Source: Negativicutes bacterium (GTDB lineage Bacteria; Bacillota_C; Negativicutes; Sporomusales_B; JARLHX01). From it: 53,440 nt of DNA. The stretch covers positions 1 through 53,440 of the forward strand of contig JARLHX010000228.1 in the NCBI GenBank assembly GCA_031292035.1, given 5' to 3'. The position numbers and the translations under genes were made by a program. Shown piece after piece: positions 32,824 through 41,238 of this stretch (positions within the stretch are counted from its first letter, which is position 1; the number at the start of each line of letters is the position of its first letter). The notes beneath the pieces were generated by a model that saw nothing but the letters and a program-made list of their open reading frames with translations, was not told where the DNA came from and ran no database searches.

Positions 32824-32851
32824 TTGGAAAGATAGAAAATCAGTGTATAGT
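32824..32851 (+). promoter_or_regulatory. Candidate sigma-A promoter of the TIGR03960 gene
   Basis: TTGGAA (32824-32829), 16-bp spacer, TATAGT (32846-32851), downstream of the hairpin and about 50 nt before the start codon. Confidence 0.5.
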
Positions 32852-32900
32852 ATGGGGAATAATATACGACAGAGATTGATGAATTGTCGCGGAGGTTAGT

Positions 32901-34754
32901 ATGAATAAACCCGATCCCGCCGTGTTGAGCAGGGTGCTTAAACCCGCCCGCTACACCGGCAGCGAGTGGAACAGTATCAAGAAAGACCATGCCGGCCTTG
33001 ACGTCACGTTTGCGCTGGCTTTTCCCGATGTGTATGAGGTGGGTATGTCCCATCTCGGTCTGAAAATCCTTTATCATATCCTCAACCAGCGTCAGGACAC
33101 GGCAGCCGAGCGGGTGTACGCCCCTTGGGTGGACATGGAGGCGGAGATGCGCGAAAAGGGCATCCCGCTGGTGACGCTGGAAAGCTTTCGTCCGGTGGCG
33201 GAGTTCGACGTTGTCGGCTTTACCCTGCAGTATGAAATGAGTTACAGCAACATTCTCAATATGCTGGACCTTGCCGGTATCCCGCTTTTGGCCTGTGAGC
33301 GGGACGAGAGCCATCCCCTGATTATTGCCGGCGGACCGGGAGCGTTTAACGCCGAGCCATTGGCCGATTTTATCGACTTTTTTGTGCTGGGAGAAGCGGA
33401 AGAGGCGGTGGATGATGTCGCCGCCGCCGTTGCCGACTGGAAACGGGCCGGCAAACCCGGCGGGAAGGTCGGTGTGCTTGGACGGCTTGCGGCGATTGAA
33501 GGGGTTTATGTACCCGCCTTTTATGATGTGACCTATCATGACGATGGGACGCTGGCCGGGATAACGCCCACTCACGCGGCTGCCAAGCCGGTGGTTGTCA
33601 AACGGATTGTCCGTGATCTCGACAAGGCTGAATATCCTACCAATCCGGTGGTTCCCTATCTTGACATTATCCATGACCGGATCATGCTGGAACTCTTTCG
33701 CGGCTGCACCCGGGGCTGCCGGTTCTGCCAGGCCGGAGTCCTGTATCGTCCGGTGCGGGAACGGCGCCCGGAAACACTGGTGCGGCTTGCCCAGGAACTT
33801 GTCGATAATACCGGCTATAGCGAAATATCACTGACGTCGCTTAGCTCGGCTGATTATTCTTGTTTAAGCGATATTGTCCGGCAAATGACAGACCGGTTTA
33901 AGGAGCAGGGGGTCAGCGTATCTCTGCCGTCGCTCAGGATCGACAGTTTTTCCATTCAGTTGGCCCAGGAAGTGCAGAAGGTCCGCAAAAGCGGGCTGAC
34001 CTTCGCCCCGGAGGCCGGTACCCAGCGACTGCGGGACGTGATCAACAAAGGGGTCACGGAGAAGGATCTGGAAGATGCGGTCAGCGCAGCCTTTCGGGCC
34101 GGTTGGTCCACGGTGAAGCTGTACTTTATGATCGGCCTGCCCACCGAAACTGACGAGGATGTGGAGGGGATCGCCGATCTGGCCTACAAGGTGCTGGAGT
34201 GGTATCGGCAGATCAAGGGCCGTCGCGGCGCCAAGGTTACGGTCAGCGTTTCTTCGTTTGTCCCCAAACCACATACCCCTTTTCAATGGTTTGGCCAGAT
34301 TCCGGGCAGCGAAATTGAGCGTAAACAGCAGCTTCTGCGCTCCTTGCTGAAGGATCGCAGCATCTCGTTCAGCTGGCATGATTCGCGGATCAGCTTTCTC
34401 GAAGGGGTATTTTCCCGGGGCGACAGGCGGTTGAGCGCGGTGCTGACTGCTGCCTGGCGGCAGGGGGCCAGATTTGACGGCTGGTCCGAGCATTTTAAAA
34501 ATCAAGTATGGCTCGATGCCTTTCAGCAGACGGGAATTGATCCTGCATTCTACGCCCTCAGGGAACGCCAGCTGACAGAGAAATTGCCCTGGGAACATCT
34601 CAGCTCCGGTGTGGACAAGGTCTTTTTGCAGCGCGAATATGCGCAGGCCCTTTCCGGGGCCGCCACTGCCGACTGCCGACGCGAGGAGTGCAGCGCTTGT
34701 GGGGTTTGCCAGGGACTGGGTGTTGAAGTGGTTGACTGGAGGGAGAGGATATGA
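32901..34754 (+). CDS. TIGR03960-family radical SAM protein
   Basis: A 617-residue protein. An N-terminal B12-binding-like region (ALAFPDVYEVGMSHLGLKILYHILN) is followed by a radical SAM core with CTRGCRFCQAG, whose cysteines C272, C276 and C279 hold the [4Fe-4S] cluster. The C-terminus carries a Cys-rich motif CRREECSACGVCQG. The family is always linked to the TIGR03936 gene that follows (here overlapping, ATGA) and often to RNase G and rplU, as here. Function is unknown; RNA or ribosomal protein modification is a guess. Confidence 0.9.
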   Translation: MNKPDPAVLSRVLKPARYTGSEWNSIKKDHAGLDVTFALAFPDVYEVGMSHLGLKILYHILNQRQDTAAERVYAPWVDMEAEMREKGIPLVTLESFRPVAEFDVVGFTLQYEMSYSNILNMLDLAGIPLLACERDESHPLIIAGGPGAFNAEPLADFIDFFVLGEAEEAVDDVAAAVADWKRAGKPGGKVGVLGRLAAIEGVYVPAFYDVTYHDDGTLAGITPTHAAAKPVVVKRIVRDLDKAEYPTNPVVPYLDIIHDRIMLELFRGCTRGCRFCQAGVLYRPVRERRPETLVRLAQELVDNTGYSEISLTSLSSADYSCLSDIVRQMTDRFKEQGVSVSLPSLRIDSFSIQLAQEVQKVRKSGLTFAPEAGTQRLRDVINKGVTEKDLEDAVSAAFRAGWSTVKLYFMIGLPTETDEDVEGIADLAYKVLEWYRQIKGRRGAKVTVSVSSFVPKPHTPFQWFGQIPGSEIERKQQLLRSLLKDRSISFSWHDSRISFLEGVFSRGDRRLSAVLTAAWRQGARFDGWSEHFKNQVWLDAFQQTGIDPAFYALRERQLTEKLPWEHLSSGVDKVFLQREYAQALSGAATADCRREECSACGVCQGLGVEVVDWRERI

Positions 34755-35458
34755 GCAAGCTGCGGCTGGAAATTACCAAGGGCGAGACCGTCCGTTATAT
34801 ATCCCACCTCGATTATTCCCGCACCATGGAACGGGCGCTCCGGCGGGCCAAGCTGCCTGTGGCCTATTCGGAAGGGTTCAATCCGCACATGAAAATCGCT
34901 TTTGGCTCGGCTCTGTCACTGGGGGTGACCAGTGACACCGAATACCTGGATGTGGAGCTGAAGGACGATATGGCTGTGGCCGATTTTAGTGCGGCTCTGG
35001 CCGGTCATTTGCCTGCTGGAATTGAACTAAAAGCTGTTCGCGAGATTGCGGCAGGGCAGGCGGCGTTGATGGCAGTGGTCAACCTGACCAGTTATCGCGT
35101 GACTCTGCCCTTGCCGGAGGAATTGACGACCGCTGCTGTGGAAGAGTGCGTCAGGCGCTTCAACGAGGCGCTGGAAGTGCTGTTTGTGAAAGAAAGTCCC
35201 AAAGGACGACGGCAAATCGATGTGAAAGAATATATGGTTGGCGATGTGGTGACAACCGTTGTTCCGGAGGGAATTGCTCTCGATATGACCATTAGGATCA
35301 CCCCTGGGGGTAGTGTCAAACCCAGTGCTGTCCTGACGGTGCTGGCTGATCAGTTTGGGTTGGCTGTCAATCAGTCGGCTGCGCTGATTAATCGTACCGG
35401 CCTTTATGTCAGCGACGGCGTCCATCGTCGCTCGCCCCTGGATATTGGCGTCGGTTAA
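34751..35458 (+). CDS. TIGR03936-family (DUF2344) protein
   Basis: A 235-residue soluble protein. The N-terminus RLEITKGETVRYISHLDYSRTMERALRRAKLPVAYSEGFNPHMKI is typical of DUF2344. It overlaps the upstream radical SAM gene and precedes rng by 13 nt. In other genomes it can be fused to its radical SAM partner, so the two products probably act together. No catalytic motif recognised. Confidence 0.9.
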   Translation: MSKLRLEITKGETVRYISHLDYSRTMERALRRAKLPVAYSEGFNPHMKIAFGSALSLGVTSDTEYLDVELKDDMAVADFSAALAGHLPAGIELKAVREIAAGQAALMAVVNLTSYRVTLPLPEELTTAAVEECVRRFNEALEVLFVKESPKGRRQIDVKEYMVGDVVTTVVPEGIALDMTIRITPGGSVKPSAVLTVLADQFGLAVNQSAALINRTGLYVSDGVHRRSPLDIGVG

Positions 35459-35471
35459 GGAAGGTGAGACT

Positions 35472-36908
35472 ATGGCCAAGACAATCCTGGTGAATATAAT
35501 GCCGGAAGAGACCCGGATGGCCCTCCTGGAAGACGGGAAGTTGGCTGAGGTCATGGTGGAACGGGCTGACAGCGGCCACATTGTCGGCAATATTTATATG
35601 GGGAAAATTCAAAATGTGCTGCCAGGAATGCAGGCGGCTTTTGTTGATATCGGCAGGGAGAAGAATGGTTTTCTCTATACCGGCGATCTCACGGACGAAA
35701 ATCGGACCGCCGGGGGCGCAGGCTTTACCGTTGGCCGGGAAATCGCCGTCCAGGTTGTCAAGGATGCCATTGGTACCAAGGGACCGCGGCTGACAACCCA
35801 TCTGGCTCTGCCAGGCCGGTATGTCGTCTTGATGCCGACCGTGGAATTCAGCGGTGTGTCGCGGCGTATCGAGGCTGAGAGCGAACGGGTGCGCCTCCGG
35901 GAAGTGGCCGACCGGGTCCGGCCTAAGGGCATGGGCATCATTATTCGCACCATTGCCGACGGCAAAAGCGAGGAAGAACTACGCAAGGATATTGTTTACC
36001 TGGTCAACCTGTGGAATGGTCTGGAGGCCAGGGCCAAACGAGTCAACGCGCCGCTGCTGCTTTACCGGGATGTCGATCTGGTGATCCGCCTGGTCCGGGA
36101 TTATCTGAGCGTCGATGTGGAGAAGTTCGTTGTGGACAATCGGGAAGCCTATAATCGGGTGCGCGACCTCCTGCAGTTCATTTCACCGGATTTGGCGGCG
36201 CGGCTGGAACTGCACGACAACCCGGACGATCTCTTTACCTGCTATGGGATTGATGACGAACTGGAAAAACTTCAGGAACGCCAGGTATTCCTGAAATGCG
36301 GCGGCCATGTGGTGATCGACCGCACCGAAGCCTTGACAGTCATAGACGTGAATACCGGACGATTTGTCGGACGTACCGCCTTGGGAGACACCGTTTTTCA
36401 GACCAATCTTGAGGCTGCGGCGGAAGTAGCCCGTCAGCTCCGGCTGCGAGATATTGGCGGCATTATCATTATTGATTTTATCGACATGGATAAAGAGGAA
36501 CACCAGCAGGCTGTGCTGGCGACCCTGACAGAGGAATTCAAAAAGGACCGCACAAAGACCACCGTTCTGGGGATCACTCGACTGGGTCTGGTGGAAATGA
36601 CCCGCAAAAAGGTCCGGCAGGACCTGGAATCTGTCCTCTATGGCAAATGCCCCTGCTGCGATGGACGGGGACTGGTACGTTCGCCGGAAACGGTGGCCAT
36701 CGCTGTGCGGCGGGAACTGCGCAAACTCTCCAAGTCTCAGCCGGCCGGCGGCAGACTGGTGATCCAGGTCCATCCGCGGGTGGCCGAAGAGCTCAGGCGC
36801 CAGGGCGAACTGGAACGCCTGGCAAAGGAATTGTCGCGACAACTGGTGGTGGAGGGTCTTCCCACCATGCACGGCGAGGCCTATTCCATTTTACGAGGCA
36901 AGGAATAA
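35472..36908 (+). CDS. rng: Ribonuclease G (RNase E/G family)
   Basis: A 478-residue endoribonuclease. An S1-like domain with inserted loop (NIYMGKIQNVLPGMQAAFVDIG...NGFLYTGD), a 5'-sensor region, and a DNase I-like catalytic domain with TVIDVNTGRFVG and IIIIDFIDM. The Zn-link motif CPCCDGRG is near residue 393. It processes rRNA and mRNA. The start is ATG 35472 with AAGGTGAG upstream; the frame is open further upstream into the preceding gene. Confidence 0.94.
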   Translation: MAKTILVNIMPEETRMALLEDGKLAEVMVERADSGHIVGNIYMGKIQNVLPGMQAAFVDIGREKNGFLYTGDLTDENRTAGGAGFTVGREIAVQVVKDAIGTKGPRLTTHLALPGRYVVLMPTVEFSGVSRRIEAESERVRLREVADRVRPKGMGIIIRTIADGKSEEELRKDIVYLVNLWNGLEARAKRVNAPLLLYRDVDLVIRLVRDYLSVDVEKFVVDNREAYNRVRDLLQFISPDLAARLELHDNPDDLFTCYGIDDELEKLQERQVFLKCGGHVVIDRTEALTVIDVNTGRFVGRTALGDTVFQTNLEAAAEVARQLRLRDIGGIIIIDFIDMDKEEHQQAVLATLTEEFKKDRTKTTVLGITRLGLVEMTRKKVRQDLESVLYGKCPCCDGRGLVRSPETVAIAVRRELRKLSKSQPAGGRLVIQVHPRVAEELRRQGELERLAKELSRQLVVEGLPTMHGEAYSILRGKE

Positions 36909-36940
36909 CCTTGGGAGTGATGGCCTTAACAGGCCATGCG

Positions 36941-36969
36941 TTGACAAAAAACAGGCGATATGATAAAAT
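36941..36969 (+). promoter_or_regulatory. Strong sigma-A promoter of the rplU-prp-rpmA operon
   Basis: TTGACA (36941-36946, perfect), 17-bp spacer, TAAAAT (36964-36969). Initiation is expected near 36976. A small palindrome (ATGGCCT...AGGCCAT, 36920-36937) sits just upstream. Confidence 0.8.
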
Positions 36970-36975
36970 TCTAAG

Positions 36976-37142
36976 CTGTAGGTGAGTAGCCTATTTGTTG
37001 TCCCGAACCGCTCGGAGAAGGTTTCAAACCTTGCGGTTGTCCGAACACCCGACATCTGCCGGAAAGCCTGCAGATATAGGGTTGCTGGCAGCCGAAAGTA
37101 CCGTGTCCGGCGAGTACGATGAATGTAGGGAGGTGTAATACA
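36976..37142 (+). promoter_or_regulatory. Ribosomal protein L21 mRNA leader
   Basis: About 165 nt of untranslated leader between the promoter and rplU, with short complementary G+C-rich blocks (for example CCGGAAAGCC, GTGTCCGGCG). A structured L21 leader is known in Firmicutes and is thought to mediate autoregulation by L21. The fold itself was not computed. Confidence 0.6.
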
Positions 37143-37454
37143 ATGTATGCAATTATTGAAACTGGCGGCAAGCAATACCGCGTGAGCGAAGGCGACGTGG
37201 TTTTTGTGGAAAAGCTGGACGTTGAGGAAGGCGAAGCAGTGCAGTTTGACCGGGTGCTGACTGTTGTCAAAGACGGCGACGTCACTATCGGCAAACCGGT
37301 AATAACCGGCGCCAAAGTGACCGGCAAAGTGATGGCCCAGGGCAAAGGGAAAAAGATTTTGGTTTTCAAATACAAAGCCAAATCCAATTACCGCAAGCGC
37401 CAGGGGCATCGGCAGCCGTTTACGAAAGTTGTTATTGAAAAGATTGAAGCATAG
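37143..37454 (+). CDS. rplU: 50S ribosomal protein L21
   Basis: A 103-residue protein with [18 protein letters not shown] at the start and [19 protein letters not shown] near the end, both diagnostic for L21. GGGAGGTG precedes the ATG at 37143 by 6 nt. Its last base is shared with the prp start codon. Confidence 0.98.
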   Translation: MYAIIETGGKQYRVSEGDVVFVEKLDVEEGEAVQFDRVLTVVKDGDVTIGKPVITGAKVTGKVMAQGKGKKILVFKYKAKSNYRKRQGHRQPFTKVVIEKIEA

Positions 37455-37774
37455 TGATCAAAATACAAGTTTCTCGCAATGCGGCCGGGGAAATGACCGG
37501 CTATGCGGTTAGCGGGCATGCTAATACCGCCCCCCACGGCAAGGATATCGTCTGCGCCGGGGTCGCGGCTTTGACCCAGACTGCGGTGCTCGGGCTTGAG
37601 CGGCAGCTGCAACGCGAATTTACTTTGGATATCGCCGAGGGGAAATTGGTTTTGGAGCTGATAAAGCCGCCTGACGCCTTGACCGAAGCGGTTCTGGAGA
37701 CAATGTTCCTGGGGTTACAGGAAATTGCAAAAATGAGTCCGAAGAGTGTTCGTATTGCTGAACACAGGAGGTGA
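37454..37774 (+). CDS. prp: Ribosomal-processing cysteine protease Prp
   Basis: A 106-residue protease. Catalytic H22 and C34 lie in [20 protein letters not shown]. Prp removes the N-terminal extension of L27, which is required for function in Firmicutes; the matching extension is present in the next gene. GTG start overlapping the rplU stop by one base; rpmA follows after 5 nt. Confidence 0.95.
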   Translation: MIKIQVSRNAAGEMTGYAVSGHANTAPHGKDIVCAGVAALTQTAVLGLERQLQREFTLDIAEGKLVLELIKPPDALTEAVLETMFLGLQEIAKMSPKSVRIAEHRR

Positions 37775-37779
37775 GTGGA

Positions 37780-38073
37780 ATGTTTCAATTTAATTTACAA
37801 TTGTTTGCCCATAAAAAGGGTGTAGGCAGCTCGCGTAACGGCCGTGACAGCGCCGCCCAGCGACTTGGCGTCAAACGCCACGACGGTCAGGTTGTGTCTG
37901 CCGGCAGCATCCTGGTACGCCAGCGCGGCACCCACTTCCATCCTGGCATGAATGTCGGGATCGGGAGCGACGATACCCTGTTTGCCAAGGTGACCGGCCG
38001 GGTCGCGTTCGAGCGCAAAGGCCGCGAAAACCGCCAAATCAGTGTGTATCCGGTGGAAGAAGCTGTGATGTAG
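37780..38073 (+). CDS. rpmA: 50S ribosomal protein L27 (precursor)
   Basis: A 97-residue L27. The first nine residues (MFQFNLQLF) are the Prp-cleaved extension; mature L27 begins [17 protein letters not shown] 37780 lies 7 nt after AGGAGG; a GTG at 37771 is inside the ribosome binding site region. The extension is the mark of Firmicutes and relatives. Confidence 0.98.
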   Translation: MFQFNLQLFAHKKGVGSSRNGRDSAAQRLGVKRHDGQVVSAGSILVRQRGTHFHPGMNVGIGSDDTLFAKVTGRVAFERKGRENRQISVYPVEEAVM

Positions 38074-38080
38074 TAAGCTG

Positions 38081-38115
38081 AATGCCTGCGGCAAATGCCG
38101 CAGGCATTATTTTTG
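38081..38115 (+). terminator. Rho-independent terminator after rpmA
   Basis: AATGCCTGCGGCA (38081-38093) and its complement (38096-38108), followed by ATTTTTG. Confidence 0.88.
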
Positions 38116-38123
38116 CTGCAAGA

Positions 38124-38151
38124 ACAGGAATTTTGCCAGACTGGCACGAAA
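38124..38151 (+). promoter_or_regulatory. Sigma-H-like promoter before the mini-Spo0B gene
   Basis: ACAGGAATT (38124-38132, full match to RnAGGAwWW), 12 nt, CACGAAA (38145-38151). About 35 nt before the start codon. Confidence 0.5.
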
Positions 38152-38184
38152 TCATACCTATTGCCCAGATAGGGAGGAAACGCT

Positions 38185-38403
38185 ATGCGTAAGGAACCTG
38201 TCGACCTAATGGAGACGCTGCTCCGTGACCAGCGTCACGATTTTATCAACCATATGCAGGTGATTCACGCGCTTTTACAAATGGGGCGGGTAGAAAAAGC
38301 CCTGAAGTATATCGAAGACCTGGCCAAAAACCCCGACCTGGTCGCCGGACCGCTCAGGCAGTACCGCGAACAACAGGCCGGCCGGCGCGGCGGGGGATTA
38401 TAA
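38185..38403 (+). CDS. Spo0B-like phosphotransferase domain protein (short form)
   Basis: A 72-residue protein consisting only of the alpha-helical hairpin of Spo0B-type sensor domains: LLRDQRHDFINHMQVIHALLQMGRVEKALKYIEDL. H18 is the likely phosphorylated histidine in RHDFINH. The C-terminal ATPase-like half of Bacillus Spo0B is absent. Position directly before obgE matches the spo0B-obg order of Bacillus. It could dimerise into the four-helix phosphotransfer bundle; whether it works in a phosphorelay is inferred. GGGAGG ribosome binding site. Confidence 0.78.
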   Translation: MRKEPVDLMETLLRDQRHDFINHMQVIHALLQMGRVEKALKYIEDLAKNPDLVAGPLRQYREQQAGRRGGGL

Positions 38404-38474
38404 TATTCGCATTTGTGGCATATTATTACATATAATACAGCCAATTATGGTTTTGGAATCGAAGGAGATCGACA

Positions 38475-39746
38475 ATGTTTATCGACAGGGCAAAAATTCA
38501 GCTGAAGGCTGGTGACGGTGGTCACGGCATGTCCAGCTTCCGCCGGGAAAAGTTCGTGCCACGCGGCGGGCCAAGTGGTGGCGACGGCGGCCGTGGTGGG
38601 GATGTTATTTTGGTTGTGGACCCCAATATCAATACGTTGATTGACTTTCGCTTTAAGCGCAAGTTCAAAGCGCCATCCGGGGATAGCGGCCAGACCAAGG
38701 ATATGCACGGCCATCAGGGCGAACATCTTTATATTAAGGTTCCGGCGGGTACGCTGGTCAAAGACGAGGCCACCGGCCAAGTGTTGGGCGATCTGACCGC
38801 CCCGGGACAAGAATTGATAGTGGCCAGAGGTGGTCGTGGCGGGCGGGGTAACGCCCGTTTTGCATCCTCTGTTCACAGGGCGCCAACCTTCGCCGAGCAG
38901 GGAGAACCAGGCGCAGAGCGTTCGGTGCTCCTGGAATTGAAGGTGCTGGCTGATGTCGGCCTCGTGGGGTATCCCAGTGTCGGCAAATCGAGTATTCTCG
39001 CCACCGTTTCGGCTGCCAAACCAGAGGTTGCCGCCTATCATTTTACCACCCTTACGCCGGTGCTGGGTGTGATCAGCCTGCGGGAAGGCCAAAGCTTTGT
39101 GATGGCCGACATTCCCGGCCTGATTGAAGGGGCTCATCAGGGCAAGGGACTGGGCCACGATTTTCTCCGCCATATCGAGCGGACCAGAATCATCATTCAT
39201 GTGCTGGATGTGTCTGGGATGGATGGGCGGGACCCGATCGAAGACTATCATAAAATTAACGCCGAGCTCAAGCTGTATAATGAGCGGCTGGCGTCCAGGC
39301 CGCAGCTTGTGGCCTGCAATAAAATGGATTTACCCCAGGCACAGGAGAACTATCCGATGGTGGCAGAGTATTTGGCTAAAGAAGGCCGCGAGGTCTTTCC
39401 CATTTCAGCCGCTACCGGCGAGGGATTGCCGCAGCTGATGGAACAGGCCGCCCGCCTGTTGGCCGAATACAAGGAAGAACCGGTCGAGACACTGGATACA
39501 GTGGTCTTTGAAGCCAAGCCGGAAGAGGATTATACTATCGGACGGGACGAGGACGGCTCCTTTACCGTTCAAGGTAAAGGGATCGACAAGCTGGTGGCCA
39601 TGACCAATTTTGACAACGATGAAGCCCTTTACCGCTTTCAGATGATCTGGCGGAAGATTGGGATTGACATCGCTCTGAGGGAACGGGGCATCAAAGAAGG
39701 CGACACCGTCCGCATTCGCGGTATGGAATTTGAGTTTAAGGACTAG
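38475..39746 (+). CDS. obgE: GTPase ObgE/CgtA
   Basis: A 423-residue GTPase in three parts: glycine-rich Obg fold (about 1-158), G domain with G1 GYPSVGKSS (about 165-173), G3 DIPG and G4 NKMD, and the C-terminal OCT domain (about 340-423) found in Gram-positive Obg. It acts in 50S assembly and stress/sporulation control. GAAGGAG precedes the ATG. Confidence 0.96.
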   Translation: MFIDRAKIQLKAGDGGHGMSSFRREKFVPRGGPSGGDGGRGGDVILVVDPNINTLIDFRFKRKFKAPSGDSGQTKDMHGHQGEHLYIKVPAGTLVKDEATGQVLGDLTAPGQELIVARGGRGGRGNARFASSVHRAPTFAEQGEPGAERSVLLELKVLADVGLVGYPSVGKSSILATVSAAKPEVAAYHFTTLTPVLGVISLREGQSFVMADIPGLIEGAHQGKGLGHDFLRHIERTRIIIHVLDVSGMDGRDPIEDYHKINAELKLYNERLASRPQLVACNKMDLPQAQENYPMVAEYLAKEGREVFPISAATGEGLPQLMEQAARLLAEYKEEPVETLDTVVFEAKPEEDYTIGRDEDGSFTVQGKGIDKLVAMTNFDNDEALYRFQMIWRKIGIDIALRERGIKEGDTVRIRGMEFEFKD

Positions 39747-39775
39747 GAGGCAGGGGTAAAACCCTGATTTACACT

Positions 39776-40069
39776 ATGTTGACAAGTAAACAAAAACGAT
39801 ATTTAAAGGCTTTGGGAAGTGTCCTTGAGCCAGTGAGTCAAATCGGCAAGGCCGGTGTGGTGCCGACTGTGATTTCAGCGACTGAAGGTGTTATCGCCGC
39901 CCGGGAACTGGTCAAGGTGAGGGTGCTGAAAAACAGCCCTCAGGAACCCCGCGAGGCGATAGCGCTCCTGGCCCAGGCGACCGGGGCGGAGCTGGTGCAA
40001 GTAATCGGCCGGAATGGTGTGCTTTATCGGCGACATCCGGAAAAGCCGAAAATTGAGTTGCCGGAGTAA
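39776..40069 (+). CDS. yhbY: YhbY/CRS1-YhbY RNA-binding protein
   Basis: A 97-residue protein of the CRM domain family: LTSKQKRYLKALGSVLEPVSQIGKAGV and ARELVKVRVLKNS with GxxG-like loops. It associates with pre-50S ribosomes. The ribosome binding site is weak and distant (AGGAGG at 39746-39751). It follows obgE by 29 nt and precedes proB by 29 nt. Confidence 0.9.
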   Translation: MLTSKQKRYLKALGSVLEPVSQIGKAGVVPTVISATEGVIAARELVKVRVLKNSPQEPREAIALLAQATGAELVQVIGRNGVLYRRHPEKPKIELPE

Positions 40070-40098
40070 TAGTTGCCGGATTGATGGGGGAGAGAGTC

Positions 40099-41226
40099 AT
40101 GCTGAGCAGAAGCAATCTGGCTGAAGCCAAGCGGATCGTTGTCAAGGTTGGCACTAGTACGCTGACCTATGGAACCGGTAAACTCAATCTACAGCAGATC
40201 GAAAAATTGGTACGGGAATTATCCGATTTGGTCAATCAGGGTAAAGAAATTATTCTCGTTTCTTCCGGGGCGGTGGGGGCAGGGATGGACCGGCTGGGGC
40301 TCAAGGAAAAGCCCAAGACCATCCCGGAAAAACAAGCTGCCGCCGCTGTCGGCCAGGGCATCTTGATGCATACTTACGAAAAACTGTTTGGTGAATATGG
40401 TCAGATCGTCGCTCAGGTGCTCTTGACCAGGGAGGACTCGGTCAATCGCAAAAGGTACACCAACTCCCGCAATACCCTGACCACCCTGCTGGGCATGGGG
40501 GTTATTCCGGTTATCAATGAAAATGATGTCGTCGCGGTGGATGAGCTGAAGATCGGGGATAACGATACCTTGTCGGCAATGGTCGCCAGTATTGTTGACG
40601 CCGATCTGTTGATTATCCTATCTGACGTCGACGGTCTTTATACCGACAATCCTCAAACCAACCCCACAGCCCGGTTGATTACTGAAATCACCGATATTAC
40701 ACCAGAGATCGAGGCGTTGGCCGGAGGTCCAGGCTCGGTTCGCGGAACAGGTGGAATGTACACCAAGATCCAGGCCGCCAAAATCGCCGTCAATTCGGGT
40801 GTAGTCATGACCATCGCCTCTGGCAGCCATAGCGGTGTGATTCGGGAGATTGTCAGCGGCGCCGAGGTTGGGACAATTTTCTTGCCCCGGGAAAACCGTC
40901 TGCAGATCCGCAAACGCTGGCTGGCCTTCGGGGCCCGGGTCCGTGGTTCGGTAACGGTGGATAAGGGTTGTGAACGAGCCCTTCTTAAAGGTGGCTCAAG
41001 TTTACTGGCGGCTGGTATCAAGGCGGTGGACGGCGATTTTGTCCACGGCAACACCATCCGTATTCTTACTACAGAGGGACGCGAGATCGCCAGGGGAATC
41101 GCCAATTATAATGCGGAAGAAGCGCGCCGGATTACCGGTGCCCATACCAATGAGATTGCCGCTATCTTGGGCAGCAAGCCTTATGATGAAGTAATTCACC
41201 GGGACAATCTGGTGTTATTGGTGTAG
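40099..41226 (+). CDS. proB: Glutamate 5-kinase
   Basis: A 375-residue enzyme: amino-acid kinase domain (RIVVKVGTSTL, SSGAVGAGMDRL, GDNDTLSAMVA, GTGGMYTKIQAAKIA) followed by a C-terminal PUA domain (about 275-375). First step of proline synthesis; feedback inhibition by proline is a family property. ATG 40099 is preferred, with GGGAGAG just upstream, over earlier in-frame TTG and ATG at 40081 and 40084. Confidence 0.95.
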   Translation: MLSRSNLAEAKRIVVKVGTSTLTYGTGKLNLQQIEKLVRELSDLVNQGKEIILVSSGAVGAGMDRLGLKEKPKTIPEKQAAAAVGQGILMHTYEKLFGEYGQIVAQVLLTREDSVNRKRYTNSRNTLTTLLGMGVIPVINENDVVAVDELKIGDNDTLSAMVASIVDADLLIILSDVDGLYTDNPQTNPTARLITEITDITPEIEALAGGPGSVRGTGGMYTKIQAAKIAVNSGVVMTIASGSHSGVIREIVSGAEVGTIFLPRENRLQIRKRWLAFGARVRGSVTVDKGCERALLKGGSSLLAAGIKAVDGDFVHGNTIRILTTEGREIARGIANYNAEEARRITGAHTNEIAAILGSKPYDEVIHRDNLVLLV

Positions 41227-41238
41227 GGAGGGGTTTAG

